The notes beneath the pieces are model-generated. The model ran no database searches. It was not told where the DNA came from and saw nothing but the letters and a program-made list of their open reading frames with translations. The position numbers and the translations under genes were made by a program. From assembly GCF_963576615.1 (NCBI RefSeq), contig NC_088711.1, positions 8,426,869 to 8,490,868 of the forward strand: a stretch of 64,000 nucleotides of DNA, read 5' to 3'. Shown piece by piece: positions 12,965-25,200 of this stretch. The DNA is from Watersipora subatra. Taxonomy: Eukaryota; Bryozoa; Gymnolaemata; Cheilostomatida; Watersiporidae. Numbering within the stretch: position 1 is the stretch's first letter; each line of letters starts with the position of its first letter.

Positions 12965-15900
12965 ATTTTGGAGACACATATTCTTTGTTAAGGTTTCCTC
13001 AAGCATCCTTTGACATTTCCTATATTTCTCATTTAGTCCTTCATCCCCCTTGTCTTTGACAAAGTCCACGACTCGTTTCAGAGTCATCTTCTCCATTTTC
13101 TTTGGTGTACTACTTACATACTCTGCAGGCAAAAACAATGATGAGAAGATATAAACAGCAAACAGGTTAAACAATTCATAAATATTCTATGTAGATGAAC
13201 ATTTCACTTGATGAAAATGTTTGAGCCTGACCAAAGAGCATGCTAAGCCGCTATGTGATGTCTGAAAAGGAACTCTTGTACATTTGTTTGTCAAAAAAAT
13301 ACAACAGGACAGCAACTAACATCAATATTATTTCTTATCAGCAAATAATTAGTAAGATGCACGTGGAGTAATGTTTAAAAGATATTGTCAATACGCTGAA
13401 GTATCAAAGTTGCCAGTCATCAAGAATAATGGACAATACAAGATACACATATACATTTTTACAACTAAACTAGACAATAAAGGCAGAACAACTTATAGAG
13501 ATGTAGTACAGAGTTGCGTTGGATGAGATTCATAATTATATTTGAGAAATGATTATAAAATGTTTTGAATGGCATTTGTTCTTCAAACCCTAGATGATGA
13601 TATATATATATAAATGTAAATATACATGTGTATATATATATATATGTATTTCAGGAATCTGACAGAATCTATAAGCATCTGAAATATGACACTGTTACAA
13701 AACTGGCATAAACAGTCTGCGTGAAACGGCCTAGATCTTCTGCAAGAAATGCTATTGCATTAGGAAATTCAATGAACCAAAATGCTTCTAACATGGAGTG
13801 AATGCTGCAACACTTCAATTTTACATAGAGGTTCTTCGATACAACAGTTTTAGGATGTGATATGAATTTATCCACATCTGATTGCCATGTCTATAGTAAC
13901 CATCCTCACTATATCTATCAGTTGTGTTTGTAGTAACCCTCCTCACTATATCTATCAGTTGTGTTTGTAGTAACCCTCCTCACTATATCTATCAGTTATG
14001 TCTGTAGTAACCCTCCTCACTATATCTATCAGTTGTGTTTGTAGTAACCCTCCTCACTATATCTATCAGTTGTGTTTGTAGTAACCCTCCTCACTATATC
14101 TATCAGTTATGTCTGTAGTAACCCTCCTCACTATATCTATCAGTTGTGTCTGTAGTAACCCTCCTCACTATATCTATCAGTTATGTCTGTAGTAACCCTC
14201 CTCACTATATCTATCAGTTATGTCTGTAGTAACCCTCCTCACTATATCTATCAGTTATGTCTGTAGTAACCCTCCTCACTATATCTATCAGTTATGTCTG
14301 TAGTAACCCTCCTCACTATATCTATCAGTTATGTCTGTAGTAACCCTCCTCACTATATCTATCAGTTTGTTCTGTAGTAACCTTCCTTACTACATCTATT
14401 ATTCAATGCTTGCTGGCCTATAGGATTGAGGAAAGCTTTGTTTAGTGCTGAAGAATAACGAGGATAAGATAATTCTTGTTAAATATATTTGTAGAGATTA
14501 ATCTATAACAATAATCAGCCCTACACCAACAGACACAGGCACCCCACAAGCACCACACAAGCATCTGTAGGACTGTCGGCAAGTCAGATCATTACCTTTC
14601 CCCTCCATCGTATAATGCTCTATTATTGACTGCTTCTTTAACAAATCTTCTGCCATGGCGGAGTTGCTCTGCTCTAACATGCTCACCTACAAGGAAGGCC
14701 ATCACCTTACACACCAGAAGCAGACACAGTTTGGCGGCTTCCTAATAGCGAGTAGTGAATGTCACAAAGAACAAGGCAGATGGTCCGGTGACCCTACATC
14801 CATGTATATCTCAACATAATTGAATTTTATAATATTTAAATATCTATAAAGTCTGCTAATCTAATACAAGATTATGCAAGATGCCGACTCAAATAGAGAA
14901 TTTGGATTCAAACTTAGTAGGTAAGTGTTAAAAGTCTACTCCATCAACAAAACCATTTTAGAAAATCAACTAAGAACTATTAGGTAGTTGAAATGAATGC
15001 CATCAGATTTGCCGTTAAACTGACATCTCTCGAAAGATGAAATGCTCTCACCCTCTCTGACAATGATGTCTTCTCCTTCTGCAGACTTTCGACCACCGCT
15101 AACAAACTTTGAGTGTCATGCTCAGCAGACTGAGAGGGACTGGTTCGTGGAGTTGGCTGAAATAAATTACAACCATATAATGCAAAAAACCTACGATACG
15201 AGACAACTCTATCCTGTCACAGGTATACTAGAGATCCTTGAAGGCCATAAAATTTGTTGCAAGCTGTACACTGAAGGTGTTCTAGTTAAATGGTTAATAG
15301 AAGGCAGCAGCAGCCTGTGAGATCTAGCGAATTGAGCTACATATGATAAAACTTTAGTTGTGATGCTGTATTTTTCAATAATCAACAGCGGATGAAACCT
15401 TTGAGAAGACAACTCTCAGAGTAATCTCTTGTAATCATTTACCCATTATAGCACTAATGAGAATGAAAGCTTATTGGCGGTTGACTTGTAACAAAATTCA
15501 TATTACAATTATTTGATATGAAAAGATTCACCATGTCTTACTCTGTTGTGTTGTAGATGCCAAATATGTGGGAATGTGATTACAAGCTCTTAAAAGCTCA
15601 AAAACGAACAGTTAATCGCAGCCACACGAGACCGCCGTAGTTTGGATTCTCTTTTTAAAACGGCTCAAATGGGATGTAGTTGTGAGAGATGGTTTCTGTT
15701 TACACTTTCATGCAACCTCATTCGTCGAAATATTTTCACAAATATACTTCATGCAGTCAATAGAACCAAGTCTATTGTTCTTACGCGTCTATTGTATCGT
15801 CATTGTAATGCTGTCACTTTTAGCAGTGATATCTTATAACTCACCGTAAAAATTCGTTAAACTTTTTAACCTTAGCTCGAAGGAGTACATATCATTGTCT

Positions 15901-18900
15901 GATAATCATGACGAGCCTGTTGGTCACCTGTGATAATCGAAAAGTGCTGCCAAAATTATTTGCGAAGTATTGGTTCACATGATCAGATTACGACTTGATG
16001 ATTAGATCAAGCCGAAACAAAACTGTAAAGTAGCGAGCATCTATATTTGATACGGGGTCTTCGGTAAAACCCGAAGTGTTTGTCATAAATTAGTGCTACG
16101 ATAAGTTACATATCGAGCTTGTTATTGGCCTTTCAATTCACGTGATAACATCACGTGACAAAACAATAACCAAACTGTAATGACTATTTCAGAGAAATAA
16201 AGAGATTCCAATCTACGGCGGCTTTCCGTTTTTGGGCTTTTAAGAGCTTGTAATCACATTTCCACATATTTGGCACCTACAACACAACAGAGTAAGACAC
16301 GGTGAATCTTTTGATACCAAATAACTGTAATGTGAATTTTGTTGCAAGTCAACCTTTAAGATTTTCAGATATAACAACAAGCAAAAGATTTCCCAAAAAA
16401 CTCTTTTGTTGACTATCACGTACAGTTGCCATGAAACTGAAGCGTGATAAAGGGTGAAACTAACCAAAGGAACGTGACTATGCAGGACACGTTTTGTGAC
16501 AAAGTTGTTTTGAAAAGTTTCACAACAAATGACGGCATAGCTTTCTTATTGCAAGATGTTAACAAAAAGGCAATTACGTGCAGTAGGACAGGCTTAGAAT
16601 AGCTTTCACAAAATAATGTACACATTCTCGTCTCAAGCTGAAGGAGCAAAAACAAAAACAACAAAAAGTTGGGTACGAGAAACACTGCAGAGTATAAGGT
16701 CTACACAGCAAAAGGTCTGAGGCTACGATAGCTCGTTTGCGCTATATTGGTGTAAGCTCCACACCAATATGCACTCGGCAGCATTTGCTACAGGATATTG
16801 ACAATCGGGATCCCTTGAATGCTATAATGTATCTCGTGGATAACAAAGTTAGCACGGGTAGCACATCAAAATAACTCTAGAGTCACCCTATTGCTAGTTA
16901 ACAAATCATAAAGTGAACAGATCCGTTAAGACTGTTAGGAAAACTTGACAAGAACTATGGGTTATGCAGGTGAGCAAAAATATACCTAGTATAAAGACCG
17001 AGAAAGGGTAAAACAGAGGGTAAATCTGCTATGAAAGAACGTTTGAGCTCTTCAAAAACAGCTACCTCTCGAGCCATAGAATGAATACTGGTCTCTCTAT
17101 TCACGCTGTTTCCTGTCTGACTATAATTAGCTCCACTCCATGAAGACACAGAACTGGCATCATCCGCCCTGATGGAAAGTCGTTCCGAATCGATGGGAAG
17201 AAAGAATGGTTCAGCTGAAAACACGAGAAAACCAGAGATAATGTCAAAGATGCTTTAAAAGTTTTTTAGAAACTTTCAAACAAAAGGTTGAAGACATACA
17301 CGATTGCTGCCGCAACTTTGGTTCTGAAGAATTGATCTCCTGAATGCGAACCTCCAGCCTATCAGCTCGCTTCCTTTCCTGCGCCAGCTGCCTTTTTAAA
17401 TCTTTCATCTGCAAGAAAAACAAAGGCATTGAAAGAAAGCTAAAAAGCTGCCCTTCAGTGAGTCAATAGAACAGATATTTTAATGATAAAATTCAAGAAA
17501 AGTTGACAATGGAAAGTTCAAGGATCTTCAATAGTAGACAAATTTATCTGTTCTCTTATAAACAGGTCTTTCCAAAGAAGAGACACTCGCTGACTCAAGT
17601 TTGCAGCATTCAATCCTATGATTCTTCTGATACACATGCGTAAAGGCAATACATAATTTTTTATAGCTTTTGATAGAAGACATTAACCTTAACAAATCAG
17701 ACACACACTCAATGAAAAACTAGTTGACTAACTGAAGTAGGGTGGGAGCAACTGCTATATGGGTTGGTTCGCTGTATGGCTTTATTAGTCAACAAGAATT
17801 AACCGACTCTATGGACTGAGTATTGCCACAATACGTTGACAATACATTTGATAAAGACACAAATCACTGTTATCTAAAGAAAAGCAAAAATATAAAACTA
17901 ATTTTTTATCAACATATATTATGTGTAGTCGCCTATGCAATGGTCAGCCAGCTCGTAGAGCGGCGAGCGGCGTAGCGTTCTAACTCACCAGACCAGCTCC
18001 TTTCTTCTCATGCAGTTTCATCTCTTGCTTGTTGTCAAAGACTTTCTGTTGCAGTGCATCCCGTTCTACTCGCACCTTCTTTGTTTCCATCTGTGAGTCT
18101 TCCAGCTCAGAGTTTTTCCCTGAGAGCTGATCTTCAAGAGCCTGAAGTAAATTTCAGTATACTCACTCCAACAGGATATAGCCATGCTCTTTATTAATCA
18201 TACTAACATATGACATCATTGTAACCTCAAACATAAGCTATGCGAGCAGCCAACACTTTGCATATAAAGCATAAATCCGTTACACTATTACGGTAAAGTT
18301 TATCTATCAAATGTTAATACAAAAATTAGGATTTGCCCACCCACTAAATAAGTTCAGAAAGCCAACTCCTCCAATAAGTAGTTTTTCAGCATAGCAACAT
18401 AATGACCACTTTGATACATGCATTTAGCTTCTCAATAAAACTGTAGAAAAATAAATTACAATTTAAAACAATTACAAATCAATTTTTAGTTATTCTATTT
18501 TCAACTACTTCATTTGGATTAAGACTGAAACCATAAATGTAACAGTCGACTGAGTGAGAATGTCACAGTCAACTGAGTGAGAATGTCACAGTCAACTGAG
18601 TGAGAATGTCACAGTCAACTGAGTGAGAATGTTACAGTCAACTGAATGAGAATGTCACAGTCAACTGAGTGAGAATGTTACAGTCAACTGAGTGAGAATG
18701 TCAGTCAACTGAGTGAGAATGTCACAGTCAACTGAGTGAGAATGTCACAGTCAACTGAGTGAGAATGTTACAGTCAACTGAGTGAGAATGTCACAGTCAA
18801 CTGAGTGAGAATGTCACAGTCAACTGAGTGAGAATGTCACAGTCAACTGAGTGAGAATGTCACAGTCAACTGAGTGAGAATGTCACAGTCAACTGAGTGA

Positions 18901-19210
18901 GAATGTCACAGTCAACTGAGTGAGAATGTAACAGTCAACTGAGTGAGAATGTTACTTCAATAGATCACATAATTAACAAATTCAAGTCGTTTAGTTTTAA
19001 TGATGTAATCATTGTAATGTAATTACACTCTCCATACCAAATGCACTCTCCATACCCAACCTGCTCCACACGTGAACAACTTCTCTACATTTCACACACC
19101 TTAATAGACATTTTGTGTTCTTCACGCAAATCAGCCATGGCTTGAACGTGCTCAGCGTGCAAATTCTCCTTCTCCGACTCATAGGTGGTGAGATTGTTGC
19201 TAAGTTTTTT
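12965..19210 (-). CDS. GRIPAP1: GRIPAP1 exons 13-19: conserved C-terminal region
   Basis: Exon 14 ends HEKKGAGL and exon 15 continues MKDLKRQLAQERKRADRLE, matching human [26 protein letters not shown]. Exon 16 is Ser-rich (DDASSVSSWSGANYSQTG), like the human Ser-rich spacer. Exons 17 and 18 read VESLQKEKTSLSER then VSMLEQSNSAMAEDLLKKQS, matching human [28 protein letters not shown]. Exon 19 has KCQRMLEETLTKNMCLQN against human KLQNMLEEQLTKNMHLHK. The intron between exons 18 and 19 holds a 37-bp array; the one between 16 and 17 holds a foldback element. Confidence 0.93.
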
Positions 19211-22200
19211 CTGTAAGTTAAATGGCAAAAATGGTTAGTAAAATCAAAGGAGAGAATACACACCCGTTACAGTATAGCTAATAATCAAAGCCTTAGCCAT
19301 TCACATACAAATTCCAATCAAGAATTTGAACACAAGTCAGGTGCATCATAAGATCATCATTCTATGGCAAACTAGAATCACCAAAACTGGTTTCATTTGG
19401 TGATTGGAAACCTTTCGGTTGATAAACCTACATGTAGGTCGAAAACTAACTTTCTACAATACATGTATTTATAAGGGTAAACAAATATTTTAGGAATATT
19501 TCTGATACGATTCTCGACGTCTGACATAGTTGACTCATTCAGCACGCCACCATATACACTTACGACTAAGGGTTATAAGGTAACACTGAGACAGACAAGT
19601 TGACTCATTCAGTAGACCTTAACAGACCACCATATACACTTACCACTAAGGGTAACGTTATATGGTAACACTGAGACAGACGAGTGAAGTAAAAAGACAC
19701 TACCTCTGATTCGTCAAGAGATCTCCGGAGCCATCCTTTGGCCTCCTCTAAAGATACACAGCGCTCATTCAAAGCAATCACTTCAGCCTTTAGCTTGTCC
19801 GCTTGTCCAGCTTTATTCTACAAAAAATTATGAAAATGTTCTAAAATTCTTAATGGCTGGACACTTGGCTCTCTAAACAGCTTGCAGCCTGTGGACTGAC
19901 CTTTTCCTTATCCAGAACTTCACAAATTTCTGCTATTTTTGTACTTTGACTAGTTTTAAGTGACTCCAGCTGTTGTTTATGCGCCAACTCAATCTGAGCA
20001 AGTTTTGACTTGTATGAGTCACTGTCTTCCTGAGATTTTATGGCGAGCTCGTCCAACAGTTTCTTTCTCTTCTCAGCAGCCTGAAAAGGCACCAGTAAAA
20101 GTAGACTGAACTATGTACTATCAATTAGAGATCAGTCAGTATTAACAGACAGTATGTGTGCCAATCAGAAACCAGCTAAGACCAAAGGCGTGTATTAGAG
20201 TATCGATCAGAATCCAGCTAATATCAGAAGCTAGCCAGTGTGCCAATCAGAGCTTTAATACAGAGTGCTAAAGGACTATCAGTCAAAATATTAGGGCTTT
20301 TTAAGCGGTGAATCTTTGAGGAATGACTATTATACTACTACCATGTGCTGACAAAATGTGAATATCATATGAGACTTACACGAGTCTTCTCAGACAGTTG
20401 CTGTTCTGTATTGTTCAGATCAAGCTTGAGTGCTTCGAGTCTCTGAGTCTGATCAACCACCACGCCCTCACTTTCTTCTAACTTGTTAGACACCTCAGAC
20501 AGCTCTGATTGCTTATCAGTTAGCTTAGCATTAACTGCCTCCAGCTCAGCCCGGAAACGCTCATTTTCCTGATGCGCATGCTCCAGTCTTTTTATACTGT
20601 TCTCATCTATCTTAAGAACGAATAAAAACACAACGCTAACTCAGGTCTGAATTTTAATGCTAATGTAAATCTCATTATTGATAACAGAGCTGGTTAGTGT
20701 TATCGTTGCACACTAGTATAATCAGCATAAAAATCATTGGTAAATTACTTAAATACAATAACTTAGTGTTAAGGTGATTGGTGAATTACCTAAGTACAAT
20801 AACATAGTGTTAAGGTGATTGATGAATTACTTACATGTAAATACAATAACTCAGTGTTAAGGTGATTGTTGAATTACCTAAGTACAATAACATTGTGTTA
20901 AGGTGATTGTTGAATTACTTAAATACAATAACTTAGTGTTAAGGTGATTGTTGAATTACCTAAGTACAATAACATAGTGTTAAGGTGATTGGTGAATTAC
21001 CTAAGTACAATAACTTAGTGTTAAGGTGATCGGTGAATTACCTAAGTACAATAACTTACTGTTAAGATGACTGGTGAGTTACCTAAGTACAATAACTTAC
21101 TGTTAAGATGACTGGTGAGTTACCTAAGTACAATAACTTACTGTTAAGATGACTGGTGAGTTATCTAAGTACAATAACTTACTGTTAAGATGACTGGTGA
21201 ATTACCTTTGTACAATAACTTACTGTTAAGATGACTGGTGAGTTACCTAAGTACAATAACTTACTGTTAAGATGACTGGTGAGTTATCTAAGTACAATAA
21301 CTTACTGTTAAGATGACTGGTGAGTTATCTAAGTACAATAACTTACTGTTAAGATGACTGGTGAATTACCTTTGTACAATAACTTACTGTTAAGATGACT
21401 GGTGAGTTATCTAAGTACAATAACTTACTGTTAAGATGATTGGTGAGTTACCTAAGTACAATAACTTACTGTTAAGATGACTGGTGAATTACCTTTGTAC
21501 AATAACTTACTGTTAAGATGAGTGGTGAGTTACCTAAGTACAATAACTTACTGTTAAGATGACTGGTGAGTTACCTAAGTACAATAACTTACTGTTAAGA
21601 TGACTGGTGAGTTATCTAAGTACAATAACTTACTGTTAAGATGATTGGTGAATTACCTTTGTACAATAACTTACTGTTAAGATGACTGGTGAGTTACCTA
21701 AGTACAATAACTTACTGTTAAGATGACTGGTGAGTTATTTAAGTACAATAACTTACTGTTAAGATGACTGGTGAGTTACCTAAGTACAATAACTTACTGT
21801 TAAGATGACTGGTGAGTTATCTAAGTACAATAACTTACTGTTAAGATGACTGGTGAGTTATCTAAGTACAATAACTTACTGTTAAGATGATTGGTGAATT
21901 ACCTTTGTACAATAACTTACTGTTAAGATGACTGGTGAGTTACCTAAGTACAATAACTTACTGTTAAGATGACTGGTGAGTTATCTAAGTACAATAACTT
22001 ACTGTTAAGATGACTGGTGAGTTATCTAAGTACAATAACTTACTGTTAAGATGACTGGTGAATTACCTTTGTACAATAACTTACTGTTAAGATGACTGGT
22101 GAGTTACCTAAGTACAATAACTTACTGTTAAGATGACTGGTGAGTTACCTAAGTACAATAACTTACTGTTAAGATGACTGGTGAGTTACCTAAGTACAAT

Positions 22201-25200
22201 AACTTACTGTTAAGATGACTGGTGAATTACCTTTGTACAATAACTTACTGTTAAGATGACTGGTGAGTTACCTAAGTACAATAACTTACTGTTAAGATGA
22301 CTGGTGAGTTATCTAAGTACAATAACTTACTGTTAAGATGACTGGTGAGTTATCTAAGTACAATAACTTACTGTTAAGATGATTGGTGAATTACCTTTGT
22401 ACAATAACTTACTGTTAAGATGACTGGTGAGTTACCTAAGTACAATAACTTACTGTTAAGATGACTGGTGAGTTACCTAAGTACAATAACTTACTGTTAA
22501 GATGACTGGTGAGTTATTTAAGTACAATAACTTACTGTTAAGATGACTGGTGAATTACCTTTGTACAATAACTTACTGTTAAGATGAGTGGTGAGTTACC
22601 TAAGTACAATAACTTACTGTTAAGATGACTGGTGAGTTACCTAAGTACAATAACTTACTGTTAAGATGACTGGTGAGTTATCTAAGTACAATAACTTACT
22701 GTTAAGATGATTGGTGAATTACCTTTGTACAATAACTTACTGTTAAGATGACTGGTGAGTTACCTAAGTACAATAACTTACTGTTAAGATGACTGGTGAG
22801 TTATTTAAGTACAATAACTTACTGTTAAGATGACTGGTGAGTTACCTAAGTACAATAACTTACTGTTAAGATGACTGGTGAATTACCTTTGTACAATAAC
22901 TTACTGTTAAGATGACTGGTGAGTTATCTAAGTACAATAACTTACTGTTAAGATGATTGGTGAATTACCTTTGTACAATAACTTACTGTTAAGATGACTG
23001 GTGAGTTACCTAAGTACAATAACTTACTGTTAAGATGACTGGTGAGTTATCTAAGTACAATAACTTACTGTTAAGATGACTGGTGAGTTATCTAAGTACA
23101 ATAACTTACTGTTAAGATGACTGGTGAATTACCTTTGTACAATAACTTACTGTTAAGATGACTGGTGAGTTACCTAAGTACAATAACTTACTGTTAAGAT
23201 GACTGGTGAGTTACCTAAGTACAATAACTTACTGTTAAGATGACTGGTGAGTTACCTAAGTACAATAACTTACTGTTAAGATGACTGGTGAGTTATTTAA
23301 GTACAATAACTTACTGTTAAGATGACTGGTGAGTTACCTAAGTACAATAACTTACTGTTAAGATGACTGGTGAGTTACCTAAGTACAATAACTTACTGTT
23401 AAGATGACTGGTGAGTTACCTTTGATTTTAAGAAATTAATAGTAGTTTCGAGATCATGTACTCTTTGTTCACATTGCTTCTGAGTATTTTGAGCTTCCTG
23501 AAACCATGAGCAATGTATCAACTTAAGTAGGAGAACATTCCTCTTCACAATGTTTGTAACACGAGATAATGAACTGAAATAGTTGATAATAAAGGAGAAC
23601 AAGTTAAAAGTAATTATAAATGGCATTGAATAAAGGTTTCAGTGTCAGTGGTACAAGCGTGCTGTATAGCGATGATGTTCCCTATATGGCAAAAAGTATT
23701 GATAACAAATTGATGACGTGGTACTTGAAAGGTTTACTAGCATATCCAATATTCACTTTGCTAATAGCTAAGCTATACCTATACCTCTTTCGCTCTCCTT
23801 AGATCCTCATTAAGTCTTTCGATCTGACCCTGAAAATTCTTTATATCTCTTTGACGAGCTTCCTCTAATGATTGAATGCGCTCACTACTTTCTGCAAATA
23901 AAGTCTCCTTCTCATTTTGTAGACTGACATAACTTTCCTGAAAAATACAATACGCTGTACTATATCTGCCGAGAATTACACACCAGACTCTTCTAAGGAC
24001 TTTATAAAACTATGCATATAGTAGAACGACTTACGAGACAATAATTGATAATTGTTTTTAAAAAAGACAGCATTTGACAAACTTTACTAAAAGTTTCTTC
24101 AAAACTATTCTATTTCATGCAAGATGCATGAAATAGAATAATCAAGACATAACACCTACTTGCTTCTTTTTTAGCTTTTCTCTCAGCTGGTCAGATGCCT
24201 CAGCACTGCTGCTTTTCTTTAGCTCATCCAGTCTCTCATGTAATAGTTTGTTCTCAGCCGAGGCTGTGTCTAGTGATAGCTTCACATCTGCCAACAACCA
24301 ACAATACATAGTACAATACGCTTTATTCTGAGTTCCTTAATTTGGCTCATCATTTCTCTGATATTAGCGATACACATAGTTATATTATAGTTAGATATGA
24401 CCGTCTTCTGATTGCTTTACTGTCCTTGGATGAGTTGGGATGTGCTGATTAATGTGAGTTGATCTAATGAGATGTTCTTGGGGTGAGTTGACTAATGTAG
24501 CCTGACTCATCTGATGTGAGTTGACTCATCTGATGTGAGTTGACTAATGTAGCCTGACTCATCTGATGTGAGTTGACTCATTTGGGGTGAGTTGACTAAT
24601 GTAGTCTGACTCATCTGATGTGAGTTGACTCATTTGGGGTGAGTTGACTAATGTAGTCCGACTCATCTGATGTGAGTTGACTAATGTAGCCTGACTCATC
24701 TGATGTGAGTTGACTAATGTAGCCTGACTCATCTGATGCGAGTTGACTCATTTGGGGTGAGTTGACTAATGTAGCCTGACTCATCTGATGCGAGTTGACT
24801 CATTTGGGGTGAGTTGACTAATGTAGCCTGACTCATCTGATGTGAGTTGACTCATTTAGGGTGAGTTGACTAATGTAGCCTGACTCGTCCAATGTGAGTT
24901 GACTCATTTGGAGTGAGTTGACCGAGACGACATGGCATTAAGGCGATTTATCATGGGTCTGACTGAATCACTTCAGGCAAATGTAAGCGCAAACCACTAA
25001 TAGAAAAAGTACACAGGTTGGGGTTTGTCCTTTCTAAAAAGTGCTGATCGCTAGGCTCAGAAATTACCTAGTGTTGGAGGATCTTTTGTAGTTCAATCCA
25101 CCCAATGATAAATCTACGACAGCATTCTCTGTATTTGGGTTGTTGTACAAAATATGGGGTTGGTCCTTTCTAAAAAGTGCTGATAGCTAGGCTCAGAAAT

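Noticed and set aside
11673..12977. Cys/Tyr/Val-rich repetitive minus-strand ORFs
   Set aside because: They are translations of the 29-bp and 27-bp minisatellites, not genes.
15042..15320. Plus-strand 92-codon ORF
   Set aside because: It is the antisense shadow of GRIPAP1 exon 17 (15,156-15,052) plus flanking intron.
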